NCBI GenBank assembly: GCA_902801325.1
Contig: CADCHQ010000008.1
Location: 57,896 to 121,895, forward strand
DNA length: 64,000 nucleotides
From: an uncultured Bacteroidales bacterium
GTDB lineage: Bacteria; Bacteroidota; Bacteroidia; Bacteroidales; Bacteroidaceae
Reading direction: 5' to 3'
The notes under the pieces were generated by a model. That model was given only the letters and a program-made list of their open reading frames with translations. It did not search any database and was not told the DNA's origin. Positions within the stretch are counted from its first letter, which is position 1; every line of letters starts with the position of its first letter. Below are positions 26,212-34,627 of this stretch, in pieces. The translations under genes and the position numbers were made by a program.

Positions 26212-26643
26212 ATGAAACCTCAGGACATAATGATTGGAGATTGGGTATATGTTTCAAAAAACTTTACCCAGAAGTATCATAAGATTAGGGCATTATCAAA
26301 TGATGAAGATGCTGTTTTAAGAGGAATATATATCAATGAGTATGGTGTTGAAAACTTCTCTGTTTTTTCGCCAAACGACACAGAGCCCATTCCTCTTACT
26401 CCAGAAATCCTTGAAAAAAATGGATTCAAGTGGCTTTTAACGGATTCAAAATCTATTACTTATTGCATTAACAAGCCAACGATAAACGCTTCAAAAAATA
26501 AAGAGAGCGGTGAATGGCTTATTTGTGTTGGGCCATCTGGCAGCACAAAGAAAAGATTCGTGGAAATATCGTGTGTTAAGTATGTCCACGAACTGCAACA
26601 CGCCCTGAGATTATGTAAAGTTGAAAAGGAGATTGTATTATGA
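26212..26643 (+). CDS. Hypothetical protein, PQDIMIGDW family copy 1
   Basis: 143 residues. Starts MKPQDIMIGDWVYV and has LTPEILEKNGFKW later, both matching the gene at 29154 (KPQDIMIGDWLLA; ITPDTLTAFGFVK). The C-terminus KYVHELQHALRLC parallels the paralog's SEMQHFFYEFTG. This DIMIGDW-type family is widespread in Bacteroidetes phages; function unknown. Overlaps the HNH gene by 4 bases. Confidence 0.65.
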   Translation: MKPQDIMIGDWVYVSKNFTQKYHKIRALSNDEDAVLRGIYINEYGVENFSVFSPNDTEPIPLTPEILEKNGFKWLLTDSKSITYCINKPTINASKNKESGEWLICVGPSGSTKKRFVEISCVKYVHELQHALRLCKVEKEIVL

Positions 26644-26987
26644 CTGAGTGGCGTGATGTTCCATGTTGGCCCGGGTATATGGTTAGTGATGAAGGGGAGG
26701 TTGTAAGAAAGAAAGATGGTGTAATAATGAAGCAGTACTTACAAAAAAGTGGCTATCTATATGTATGGCTTGACCGAGGTTTTGGCAGATGCTCCTTACC
26801 AGTGCATCGTATAGTCGCCAGTGCTTTTCTTGAACCAGTGGAAGGTAAGAATATCGTTGACCACATTAATACCATTAGAAACGACAATAGGTTATGCAAT
26901 TTAAGATGGGCAAGTCCACTCGATAACGCAAATAATGAAACTACAAAACTCAATAGAAAAAAACTTTTTGACCACAAATTGAACTAA
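26640..26987 (+). CDS. NUMOD4/HNH homing-type endonuclease
   Basis: 115 residues. The N-terminal NUMOD4-like motif (EWRDVPCWPGYMVSDEGEV) is followed by an HNH core: VHRIVASAF, DHINTIRNDNRLCNLRWAS, with the His-Asn-Asn metal site in DH-N-NDN-N. Free-standing HNH enzymes of this type are mobile genes in phages and can also nick DNA during packaging. The neighbours overlap at both ends (ATGA and TAATGA), so it is well integrated in the operon. Confidence 0.85.
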   Translation: MTEWRDVPCWPGYMVSDEGEVVRKKDGVIMKQYLQKSGYLYVWLDRGFGRCSLPVHRIVASAFLEPVEGKNIVDHINTIRNDNRLCNLRWASPLDNANNETTKLNRKKLFDHKLN

Positions 26988-27178
26988 TGAGCAAGAACGG
27001 AAAATCAAGCCTGACACCGAAAGCGAAAGAGGCTGCAGAACGATTCAGCGCGAAAGCATTTTGCAAGGCTTTGCGGATTGACAAGTTCGGGCCGCAGATG
27101 GAAACGAAGGTGGCTGAACTTTGCCATGAAGCATGGGCAGCAGGGTATTTCTACGCCAAACAAGAGAAGGAACTATGA
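26987..27178 (+). CDS. Small hypothetical early protein
   Basis: 63 residues, Lys/Ala-rich and helical (TPKAKEAAERFSAKAFCKAL). It overlaps the next start by 4 bases (ATGA). Not recognised. Confidence 0.6.
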   Translation: MSKNGKSSLTPKAKEAAERFSAKAFCKALRIDKFGPQMETKVAELCHEAWAAGYFYAKQEKEL

Positions 27179-27648
27179 GAGAAATTGGATTTAGAGGCAA
27201 GACCATCAAGGGCGGCGAATGGAAATACGGCGACCTGATAAAGACCAACGGCGCAACAGGTGACGGATGGGCTATCCAATACTACGACCCTGAAAGCGGT
27301 TGGATGGTTGAGGATGTGCGAGAAAATACTATCGGCCAGTTCATCGGACTTGTTGACTCTATGGGACAGCGCATATATGAGGGCGACATACTGAACGTCG
27401 AATTAAATGACGAATATGACTACCTCGGACGCTTCAAGGACCGTACAGACATGCCGCCATACCTCAAAGCGGTGGTGAGATACAACGAGCGGTCGTGTAA
27501 GTTTGAACTGCTGTTTGAAGAGAATGAGCAATGCGGCGACCATCATCTCGTAACGTGCGAAATCGGATGGGGACACGAAGTATTCCTCATTGTCGGCAAA
27601 TTCATCGAAACGCCGTTCAAGTTAGAAATCGACCGTCGGGAGCGTTAG
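27175..27648 (+). CDS. YopX family protein, paralog 2
   Basis: 157 residues from ATG 27175. REIGFRGKTIKGGEWKYGDL, IGQFIGLVDSMGQRIYEGDI and a C-terminal IVGKFIETPF give the YopX pattern. It differs from paralog 1 by a longer central insert (DYLGRFKDRTDMPPYLKAVV). Translation is coupled to the previous gene. Confidence 0.8.
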   Translation: MREIGFRGKTIKGGEWKYGDLIKTNGATGDGWAIQYYDPESGWMVEDVRENTIGQFIGLVDSMGQRIYEGDILNVELNDEYDYLGRFKDRTDMPPYLKAVVRYNERSCKFELLFEENEQCGDHHLVTCEIGWGHEVFLIVGKFIETPFKLEIDRRER

Positions 27649-27704
27649 CAAATTCTTTGCGGCTTTGGCAAGAATTATCAAAAATTATAAAGAAGAAATA
27701 TGTT

Positions 27705-28253
27705 ATGATTATATGTTTATTGATTGCAATTTTAGGCTTCGCAATATACGCAGTATCAAGTATAGTTACAGATAGATTGCTTGAGAGAAGAATAAAAGAT
27801 ATTGAAGAAAAAATGAATGGCTTTGTCAAACGCTTGGATATTCCTACAATAGAGGACAGCACTCCTACCAAGATAGCCTCTTTAGATCCTTCTTTTTATA
27901 AAGAATTGGCTGAGGAATATGGTGCTACAAGTGGTTCTGATATGGTGAATGGACTTACTTATAAGGATAACAAAGTGTCTGAAACTCAAGAAAATCCAAT
28001 TATGAAACCAGTAGAAAAAAGAAAGGCAACAGGAAAACTTGCTGAACTGGTCAAGGAATTTAATGACCTCCCTTGCGAGGAAAAAATTCATAGGATTTGC
28101 GAGACTCGTGTGAAAATGGAAAAAGAAGTTTGGATAAGTAATGCCTGTAAATATCTTGAAGAGAATCTGCTTAATTATTGGAGCCAACTCAATGCCAATA
28201 GCACCAATGATTTTATAGAAAGATTTAAACAATCAATGAAGGATAAATTATGA
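27705..28253 (+). CDS. Membrane-anchored coiled-coil protein
   Basis: 182 residues from ATG 27705. Residues 1-20 (MIICLLIAILGFAIYAVSSI) form one membrane segment, followed by a charged coiled coil (LLERRIKDIEEKMNGFVKRL) and a helical soluble tail, probably cytoplasmic. No lipobox. It overlaps the next small membrane gene by 4 bases, suggesting the two act together. Family not recognised. Confidence 0.65.
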   Translation: MIICLLIAILGFAIYAVSSIVTDRLLERRIKDIEEKMNGFVKRLDIPTIEDSTPTKIASLDPSFYKELAEEYGATSGSDMVNGLTYKDNKVSETQENPIMKPVEKRKATGKLAELVKEFNDLPCEEKIHRICETRVKMEKEVWISNACKYLEENLLNYWSQLNANSTNDFIERFKQSMKDKL

Positions 28254-28396
28254 AGAAAAAATTAATAGCAGTGGCTCTTTTGGTTGCCATTGTATTTACA
28301 TCATGGGGTTATAGCACGGGAAATCCAATTATGACTATCATAGGAGGATTGTGTGCTGGAGTTTTCGACCTTGTATTAACTACTAAAGAAAAATAA
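28250..28396 (+). CDS. Small membrane protein
   Basis: 48 residues (MKKKLIAVALLVAIVFTSWG, then TIIGGLCAGVFDLVLTTKEK) with a basic start and two short hydrophobic stretches. It reads as either a signal-anchor or a two-pass peptide. It starts inside the stop of the previous membrane-anchored gene (ATGA). Confidence 0.55.
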   Translation: MKKKLIAVALLVAIVFTSWGYSTGNPIMTIIGGLCAGVFDLVLTTKEK

Positions 28397-28399
28397 ACC

Positions 28400-28651
28400 A
28401 TGGCAGCAAAAGACTACACATTCGGAGCAGGTTGGGCAAACATCTACCTGACGAAGAAAACGAAACTGAGAAAGGACGGATTGCACATCATGAGCTCCGA
28501 CCGCCGACCGTTAGAGGAGTGCGAAATCCTCTATATCTTTGAGCACTACCTTCGCCATTGGTGCGAAGAGCATAATACCGACACGATATTCGTGACGGGG
28601 GAAGGTGGCAAGGTGTTGTTTGAAGCGACTTTGAAAGACAAGGAGGAGTAG
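28400..28651 (+). CDS. Hypothetical early protein
   Basis: 83 residues, mixed alpha/beta, with FEHYLRHWCEEHNTDTIFV in the middle. Starts 3 bases after the previous stop. Not recognised. Confidence 0.55.
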   Translation: MAAKDYTFGAGWANIYLTKKTKLRKDGLHIMSSDRRPLEECEILYIFEHYLRHWCEEHNTDTIFVTGEGGKVLFEATLKDKEE

Positions 28652-28676
28652 TAATTTAATTTTTAGGAAGTCAATT

Positions 28677-28937
28677 ATGAAAGTGAAAGTAGAGTCATTC
28701 AAAATTGTATGCGATTGCTGTGGTGACACATTCCACGACGGCAATGGCTTCGTTTGTTTTGTGGATGATTTTGATGGTGGTATGATACGCATCGAAGCCG
28801 AAAGCTCTGGCTGGATATCTATGGGCGACAAGCACTATTGCTCGGACTGCTTCACGATAGACGATGAAAAACGTATCGTGACCAAGAACGGGCACAAGTT
28901 TGACTATGACACCCGAGAAGAGATTAAGAAGGAGTAA
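28677..28937 (+). CDS. Zinc-ribbon-like small protein
   Basis: 86 residues with CDCC near the N-terminus and CSDC about 38 residues later (KIVCDCCGDTFHDGNGFVCF; HYCSDCFTIDD), a two-knuckle zinc-ribbon arrangement. The C-terminus is Lys/Glu-rich. Role unknown. Confidence 0.6.
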   Translation: MKVKVESFKIVCDCCGDTFHDGNGFVCFVDDFDGGMIRIEAESSGWISMGDKHYCSDCFTIDDEKRIVTKNGHKFDYDTREEIKKE

Positions 28938-28940
28938 CGT

Positions 28941-29150
28941 ATGCCAGACATTATCAAAAGAACAAAGGCCTTCCTACAACGGCAAGGTCGCTCCGAGAAG
29001 GAAATAGAGCAGGTAGTCAAGTTTATGCAGACTACTTGTGTGGCTTGCAAGCATTCGGCCGATTGCAGGGCGAAGGGAATTGTCAACACGCCCTACCACC
29101 CGAAATGCGATCGGCATGAGTTCGCAGAAAGTTTTATGAAGGAGGGATAA
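28941..29150 (+). CDS. Small Cys-rich protein
   Basis: 69 residues. Begins MPDIIKRTKAF, the same first eight residues as the YopX paralog at 29871. This suggests a duplicated translation start or recombination at the 5' ends. The body has Cys at CVACKHSADC and PKCDRHEF, a likely zinc site. Confidence 0.6.
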   Translation: MPDIIKRTKAFLQRQGRSEKEIEQVVKFMQTTCVACKHSADCRAKGIVNTPYHPKCDRHEFAESFMKEG

Positions 29151-29153
29151 CCT

Positions 29154-29597
29154 ATGATAAAACCTCAGGACATAATGATTGGCGACTGGCTACTGGCTGA
29201 CGGTCGGGTAATACAGGTGGCAGCCGTACACCTGAGAAAGGTGGGCTATCACGCGCGTCCAGACAAGCTGACATGGATACGGCTCGACCGACTGGAATAT
29301 ATCAGGATAACACCCGATACGCTGACAGCGTTCGGGTTTGTGAAGAAAGAGGAATGGGATGGATGGCTCAACGAAAATGCGTGGGAGTTTAGAACCGATA
29401 CCCTTTCCCATGACGAGGGTAGCCCGTTTGCCCTGTCATATTGGGAGGAAGAAGATAACTCCAGACAGTATAAGATTCTCACTCGCGGCTATGGAGATTA
29501 TATGTACCTCCGTCACGACTCTATCAGCGAAATGCAGCATTTCTTCTACGAGTTCACGGGCGGGAATGTGATGCCGATAAAGTATGTTAAACCATAA
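29154..29597 (+). CDS. Hypothetical protein, PQDIMIGDW family copy 2
   Basis: 147 residues, paralog of the gene at 26212 (IKPQDIMIGDWLLADGRV; LEYIRITPDTLTAFGFVK). It has a central insert rich in Trp and acidic residues. Function unknown. Confidence 0.65.
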   Translation: MIKPQDIMIGDWLLADGRVIQVAAVHLRKVGYHARPDKLTWIRLDRLEYIRITPDTLTAFGFVKKEEWDGWLNENAWEFRTDTLSHDEGSPFALSYWEEEDNSRQYKILTRGYGDYMYLRHDSISEMQHFFYEFTGGNVMPIKYVKP

Positions 29598-29608
29598 AAT
29601 ACAACCCT

Positions 29609-29866
29609 ATGTTTACAAAAGTGCAAATTTATAGCGAGCGGGAAGAATGCTGCTTCGACGATATAAGGAAAAGCAAGAAGCCGGAAATTCTCATCAATAC
29701 TGAACAGATAACTTCACTTGGTCCAATAACCGATTGGGGATTTTGTGAAGGACATGAGGATTATCCTTATAGAGTTCTGAACATGACAGGTGGCAAAATT
29801 TATCTATGCGTGGCGGAAAGTGCCAACGAATTAGAAATGGAATTACTAAAACAAAAGGAGAAATAA
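29609..29866 (+). CDS. Hypothetical early protein
   Basis: 85 residues, mixed, with INTEQITSLGPITDW and an end rich in Glu/Lys. Not recognised. Four bases separate it from the next gene. Confidence 0.55.
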   Translation: MFTKVQIYSEREECCFDDIRKSKKPEILINTEQITSLGPITDWGFCEGHEDYPYRVLNMTGGKIYLCVAESANELEMELLKQKEK

Positions 29867-29870
29867 CATT

Positions 29871-30320
29871 ATGCCAGACATCATCAAGAGAACAATCAAA
29901 TTTCGCGGATTCAACCGCAAAAACAACCAGTGGATCTACGGCTTCTACCTGCAGAACCGTGGCGCCCATTTCGTTTGTCCCGACGAGCTCGCCACGGGAA
30001 GGTCGTGGGAAGACTATGAGATTGATCCCGAAACGCTGGGGCAGTACACTGGGTTGACAACGGGATCGGGAGATGAGGTGTACGAGGGAGATATTATTGG
30101 TCTCGATGGCTCACCTGAGTTGGGTATAAGACTCGTGGTGTTCTATGAGGAATCTTTCAATGTAGCCACTTGTCAAGATTACAGTTATCTACTAAAAGGC
30201 GTTCACCCCTACTTTAACGACTATGCACACATGACTTGCCTGAACGAGTGGTCAAGCACAGGGCTGGTTCGTGTTATTGGAAACATCCACGAAAATCCGG
30301 AACAATTAATCGAAAAATAA
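29871..30320 (+). CDS. YopX family protein, paralog 3
   Basis: 149 residues. IKFRGFNRKNNQWIYGFYL, LGQYTGLTTGSGDEVYEGDI and VRVIGNIHENPEQL match YopX. The first residues MPDIIKRT are shared with the Cys-rich gene at 28941, not with the other YopX copies. Confidence 0.8.
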   Translation: MPDIIKRTIKFRGFNRKNNQWIYGFYLQNRGAHFVCPDELATGRSWEDYEIDPETLGQYTGLTTGSGDEVYEGDIIGLDGSPELGIRLVVFYEESFNVATCQDYSYLLKGVHPYFNDYAHMTCLNEWSSTGLVRVIGNIHENPEQLIEK

Positions 30321-30327
30321 AATAATT

Positions 30328-30855
30328 ATGGCAAGAGTATTTAAGTTTATGGCAGGCGATCTGGTGCGCCTGAAAGAAAGTGACGGAACACTTACGGCAC
30401 TAATCGAGAATGGCAGAAAGGAATATAGGGAACATCTGACCGTCGTGTTCTGCTACTGGAATGGATATTGTTGTTGCTATGTACTCAACACAGGCGATGA
30501 CAACATCTGCTTAATCTGTGATGAAGACTCATTGGAACTGGAAGAAAGAGCGCCAATTCCTGCGGAAGAAGTACAGCCAGAGTGCCCCAAAATTGTGAGC
30601 GAAAAAAATTTATTTATCGTACAGACACGGGGCATGGGTGAGTTTTATGTTGTGGCGGGTTCTTTCGACCAGGCTGCAGAGCTTGTGCTTATCGGACTGG
30701 AGGAAGGCGATTACGGTTACTATGTAGACCGCGAGGTAGTGTCTGTGAGGTTCCTCTGCCGCCAGCATTTCTCAGGTGGAAAGCGTTTCCTGAGCTGTCA
30801 CAACGGAGAAAACCATCTACTTGTATGGGGCGATGGTGCCGCAAAAGAAAGCTAA
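30328..30855 (+). CDS. Hypothetical early protein
   Basis: 175 residues in two parts: an N-terminal beta-rich part with several Cys (YWNGYCCCYVLNTGDDNICLI), a Pro/Glu linker (about 73-85), and a C-terminal alpha/beta part (FYVVAGSFDQAAELVLIGLE). Not recognised. Confidence 0.55.
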   Translation: MARVFKFMAGDLVRLKESDGTLTALIENGRKEYREHLTVVFCYWNGYCCCYVLNTGDDNICLICDEDSLELEERAPIPAEEVQPECPKIVSEKNLFIVQTRGMGEFYVVAGSFDQAAELVLIGLEEGDYGYYVDREVVSVRFLCRQHFSGGKRFLSCHNGENHLLVWGDGAAKES

Positions 30856-30880
30856 CACTATTACGATAAATTATTTACGG

Positions 30881-31114
30881 ATGACGGAAGACTCAATTAA
30901 TATTACCTTAAACTCGGAGCAGGCCGACTTGATTGTTTCCGCCCTGCGTGAGTTCCGGATGCTATACATCGAGCGAAGCCTGATGGACAACGACTCGGAC
31001 ACACCAAAGATTCGCCGTAATCTCGATATGATTGACCAGCTTAGTTGGCATCTGAAATCAGAGATAGCCAAAATTTACAACGAACAACAAATAAGAAACA
31101 ATTTATGGAAATAA
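30881..31114 (+). CDS. Small helical early protein
   Basis: 77 residues from ATG 30881. Helical and charged (EQADLIVSALREFRMLYIER). It overlaps the next gene by 10 bases. Not recognised. Confidence 0.6.
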   Translation: MTEDSINITLNSEQADLIVSALREFRMLYIERSLMDNDSDTPKIRRNLDMIDQLSWHLKSEIAKIYNEQQIRNNLWK

Positions 31115-31365
31115 CACCGAAATTTAAATTTGTCGAGGGTAGTTTTGATACCCTGACTAACAAGATGTTGGTTATTGCCAGCGATAACCATGGCACTGTA
31201 GAACTTTGCTTCAAGGAAGAAGGTTGCGGATGGAACATTCCAATTGCCAAGATAAAACTTTTCGACAGTGGATTGTATAAGGACTTCAAGGCAACTATGG
31301 AAGATGCCAAAAAGTTGGGCGAAGAGATTTCACGCAGATGGAACGAATGTAGCGACAAAAAGTAA
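31105..31365 (+). CDS. Small hypothetical early protein
   Basis: 86 residues from ATG 31105; an N-terminal beta region (KFKFVEGSFDTLTNKMLVIA) and a helical end (MEDAKKLGEEISRRWNE). Not recognised. Confidence 0.55.
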   Translation: MEITPKFKFVEGSFDTLTNKMLVIASDNHGTVELCFKEEGCGWNIPIAKIKLFDSGLYKDFKATMEDAKKLGEEISRRWNECSDKK

Positions 31366-31381
31366 TGAAAGGGATTAGGCT

Positions 31382-32233
31382 ATGACGTCAGACTTCATTA
31401 TCAACGGAAAAGCACTGTACACGCCGAAGGGTGCTGCTTTGGAATATGGACGCATCGGTTGCAACTTCTACACGGGTTGTCCGCATGAATGCACCTATTG
31501 TTACCTGAAGCGTGGTGCGCCATCGAAGCAACTGGGTGGGAATAAGGTGCGGCTAAAGAAGTGCTTCCGTAACGTACAAGACGCAGCTGACACTCTGTGC
31601 CGCGAACTCGACAAGAACCTGGAGCAATGTCGGCGCTACGGTATATTCCTCTCGTTTACCACAGATCCTATGCTGGAGGGTACACGCGTCCTGACTATGA
31701 CCGCAATCTGTGCCGCTATTCCCAGAATTATCCCCGTATGGGTGCTGACAAAGGACGCCACCTTTATACACGACATACATTTAATGACAGCCCTAAAAAA
31801 TATTTACCAGGACAAACGCCTCGACATTCACTTCGGCTTCACGCTGACAGGTCGCGACGATATGGAACCAAAGGCAAGTACCAATGTCGACCGGATTATG
31901 GCGATGCGAAAGTTGCACCTTATGGGTTTTTCTACCTTTGCGAGTATTGAGCCTGTTATCACTTGGGATGCTGCTGAAAAGATGGTACGAGAATCTATCC
32001 CGTACTGCGACCATTATAAACTCGGACTGCGAAGTGGTGTGAAGAAAGATTACTACAACGCCATCGAGAGCGCTGGCACACTCATGCGCATCGTGCAGAC
32101 AGTAGAAGCCTTCGGTAAGACCATCTACTTGAAGGAGAGCACGCGCCGACTGATTCAGTCGTGTTACCAACCAGGAGCCTATGAAGCATTTATGTCGCAC
32201 ACGGTGGATGTGGATGGAAAACCAATTAAATAG
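31382..32233 (+). CDS. Radical SAM protein (SplB-like/DUF5131-like)
   Basis: 283 residues. The cluster-binding motif is CPHECTYC (about residues 35-42), the CX3CX2C signature of radical SAM enzymes. An FTLTGRDD segment and SIEPVITWDAAEKM follow in the barrel. The family resembles the phage and mobile-element SplB-like radical SAM proteins; the substrate is unknown, with DNA photoproduct repair or nucleic-acid modification the main options. No partner gene (SPASM or peptide precursor) is adjacent. Confidence 0.75.
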   Translation: MTSDFIINGKALYTPKGAALEYGRIGCNFYTGCPHECTYCYLKRGAPSKQLGGNKVRLKKCFRNVQDAADTLCRELDKNLEQCRRYGIFLSFTTDPMLEGTRVLTMTAICAAIPRIIPVWVLTKDATFIHDIHLMTALKNIYQDKRLDIHFGFTLTGRDDMEPKASTNVDRIMAMRKLHLMGFSTFASIEPVITWDAAEKMVRESIPYCDHYKLGLRSGVKKDYYNAIESAGTLMRIVQTVEAFGKTIYLKESTRRLIQSCYQPGAYEAFMSHTVDVDGKPIK

Positions 32234-32303
32234 AAATTCAGTATTATTCACATTGGGAAAATCTATAGAAGTAAACACAAACGACCATAAACGTCCACAA
32301 ATT

Positions 32304-32528
32304 ATGAAGAAAAACTTGAAGGAGAACATACTCTATCTAATGGCTTCGTCCATGATTGGAATGGCAGATGCTGCAGGGCGTCAACACATGCCAGATACCC
32401 CGCAATCTCCAAAACGCACCTGTAAAGACTGCTATTTCTACACGGGCTTTACATTTTGCAAGCGAGTGAAACATTATGTAAACAAACAGACACCAGCCAA
32501 CGGGTGTGCCTATTTTAAGGAAAAATGA
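32304..32528 (+). CDS. Small Cys-rich protein
   Basis: 74 residues from ATG 32304. The C-terminal 35 residues hold CKDCYFYTGFTFC and NGCAYFKEK, a four-Cys zinc-binding pattern found in short phage proteins. The longer frame starting inside the radical SAM gene is rejected. Confidence 0.55.
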   Translation: MKKNLKENILYLMASSMIGMADAAGRQHMPDTPQSPKRTCKDCYFYTGFTFCKRVKHYVNKQTPANGCAYFKEK

Positions 32529-32529
32529 A

Positions 32530-33285
32530 ATGATTATGACACAGAAGAAGAAAAAGAAAATCGACATGTGTAAATTTGCGCACATGCACTTTAACGGCAA
32601 CTACTGTTGCACCGAGGCAAGACAATATGGTGGCGAAACGAAGCCGACCGACGAAGCCACGTGCGAAACCTGCGAGAAATATAAATCGCGTTACATCGAA
32701 TTTCCGCTGACAATTGACAGCATCGACGTGCAACCGATAAATACGGACAGCTTTAGTGCCAAGACTGGCGACTTTGTGGCTGTGCGTCCATGTGGCGAGG
32801 AATACGGCGGCAAGACGTTCTTCGGTATTTTCATTGGCGACCTGCCAATTCAGAGCATGGTGTCGTTCAACGAAGAGTCGAGAACGCTGCGTGTCAGTAC
32901 GCATGGAAATCCCGCAATGCTCGTGCCTCAGTTGAACAAAATCATCTACGGATGTGGTTCGTGGTGGCACAAGATTAAGAGTGAAAAAGACCTGGAGCAG
33001 ATAACCGACGAAGACATCAACAATACATGGTATGTAAAGATGGCCAAACAGATGATGGAGCAAAGTGAGAAGTCAGACGTTAAGCTAAAAGTGGGCGACA
33101 AGTTTCAGCAGGCATGGAAAGGCGTAAAAAAGCCGATGTGGTTCAATGTGCTCAGCATTGACCGCCCGAACAACAGTCTGCGCGTGGAGTGTCACAGCCA
33201 TGACGGATTCATCCACGAAGAAGAATGGGATGATCTCGATGTAACCGAGAATGCTTTTAGTATTGGCGATTATAAAATGATTTAA
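32530..33285 (+). CDS. Hypothetical protein with N-terminal Cys/His cluster
   Basis: 251 residues from ATG 32530 (ATG 32536 is also possible). Starts with a Lys-rich run, then CKFAHMHFNGNYCCTEA and CETCEKY, a zinc-like cluster. The middle is beta-rich. The C-terminal 70 residues (VKLKVGDKFQQAWKGVKKPM) look like a small beta-barrel. Function unknown. Confidence 0.6.
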   Translation: MIMTQKKKKKIDMCKFAHMHFNGNYCCTEARQYGGETKPTDEATCETCEKYKSRYIEFPLTIDSIDVQPINTDSFSAKTGDFVAVRPCGEEYGGKTFFGIFIGDLPIQSMVSFNEESRTLRVSTHGNPAMLVPQLNKIIYGCGSWWHKIKSEKDLEQITDEDINNTWYVKMAKQMMEQSEKSDVKLKVGDKFQQAWKGVKKPMWFNVLSIDRPNNSLRVECHSHDGFIHEEEWDDLDVTENAFSIGDYKMI

Positions 33286-33287
33286 CT

Positions 33288-33839
33288 ATGAGACAGACAA
33301 GAGATGTCATTTGCGACCTTGATAACGTGAAGGCTCGCATTAGTGAACTTCAAAGACAGGAACTCGAACTTATGAAAGAACTGTTAGAGTCCGCAGCTGT
33401 CAAGTTTGAAACGGAAATGGGCGTGAAGCGTGGAGACCCCATCAATACGAAGAGCGGAACGACATTCTTCTACGATGGATTTGTGGAGAGGTACGGTGAG
33501 GTGTATATTCTCTGCCATCCTCAGAAAAACGACGGCTCGGCATCTAAGGCCATTCGCCACATGTGGCCGAAAGATTTCGGTTTTAATATTTGGGAAGCAA
33601 AAATAAAACCCATGTCTCAAGGAAACAATCCTACACCCGGCGATTGCATCACCATGGCAAAGGCGCGATACCAAGAACTCTTGGAGTATGAACGCGTCGC
33701 GCTCTGGACCATCAACACCATCCTTGTGGCATCACTTCCAGACATACAAAGAATGTCTGAAAGGCTGAAATCATTGTCAAACGAAGCCAAATACAAGGCG
33801 CTACAAGTTGTCTTAAACGAGGCACTGAAAAAGGAATAA
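33288..33839 (+). CDS. Hypothetical early protein with helical ends
   Basis: 183 residues. An N-terminal coiled coil (VKARISELQRQELELMKELL) and a helical C-terminus flank a beta-like core (KSGTTFFYDGFVERYGEVYI). Not recognised. Confidence 0.6.
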   Translation: MRQTRDVICDLDNVKARISELQRQELELMKELLESAAVKFETEMGVKRGDPINTKSGTTFFYDGFVERYGEVYILCHPQKNDGSASKAIRHMWPKDFGFNIWEAKIKPMSQGNNPTPGDCITMAKARYQELLEYERVALWTINTILVASLPDIQRMSERLKSLSNEAKYKALQVVLNEALKKE

Positions 33840-33843
33840 AAGT

Positions 33844-34101
33844 ATGACACAGGAACAGTACAACAGAGCCGTGCAGATAAGCGAAAGGCTCAGCAATCTT
33901 CAGAAAGTAAGGGAAGAAATCGACGACGAGAAGAAGCATAGACTTACCTACAGCGAAAGACGAAGCAGCGGTGACTACGAAATCTGCAACGAGTACCGTA
34001 TGAGATTGATCAGCGAAATCCTTGACAAGCACGACAATATGATACGGACGGAAATAGAGGAAGAGATTGAACGACTAAAAGCAGAAATAGAAACATTATG
34101 A
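33844..34101 (+). CDS. Small coiled-coil protein
   Basis: 85 residues, almost wholly charged helix (NLQKVREEIDDEKKHRL; RTEIEEEIERLKAEIETL). It overlaps the YopX gene by 4 bases (ATGA). Possibly an oligomerising partner; unknown. Confidence 0.6.
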   Translation: MTQEQYNRAVQISERLSNLQKVREEIDDEKKHRLTYSERRSSGDYEICNEYRMRLISEILDKHDNMIRTEIEEEIERLKAEIETL

Positions 34102-34535
34102 GAACAATTAGATTTAGAGCAAGACCCTGCTATGTGGGTAACAAGCAACCGGCATGGGTGTACGGCACGTTTCAATATATCGCGCAACGTCGCATTAAGC
34201 CAGGCGCAACGGACAACGGCAGATTAGAGCCGCGTGATGACAAGGGGCGCATTGTTGATATCTACGGAACGGAAACGGAAGTGCTGTGCGATACCGTCGG
34301 TCAGTTTACAGGGCTGCGCGACATCAACGGTAAGGATATCTACGAGGGTGACATTCTTGAAGTAAATTATGCGGATAAGGAAAGCTATTTGGAAGTCCGA
34401 TTCGTGCGTGGTGTTTTCGCCTTCCTCTGGAACGGCGACCTCGACGACAAATTTCCCTGCAATGCTCCGACGCAGGAGTGGGCAGAGGTGGTCGGAAACA
34501 TCCATGACAATCCAAAAATGATTAAACGAAAATGA
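34098..34535 (+). CDS. YopX family protein, paralog 4
   Basis: 145 residues. IRFRARPCYVGNKQPAWVYG, VGQFTGLRDINGKDIYEGDI and VVGNIHDNPKMI match YopX. It lacks the GEW start motif of paralogs 1 and 2. Coupled to the coiled-coil gene before it. Confidence 0.8.
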   Translation: MRTIRFRARPCYVGNKQPAWVYGTFQYIAQRRIKPGATDNGRLEPRDDKGRIVDIYGTETEVLCDTVGQFTGLRDINGKDIYEGDILEVNYADKESYLEVRFVRGVFAFLWNGDLDDKFPCNAPTQEWAEVVGNIHDNPKMIKRK

Positions 34536-34627
34536 TTCTTAAGCTATGTTTCCCCTGAAAAAAAAGTAAAAGGCTATCCAAGGAACACTTATGAAGAGAA
34601 CTATATAAATTTGAAAAAAGCCGAAAA

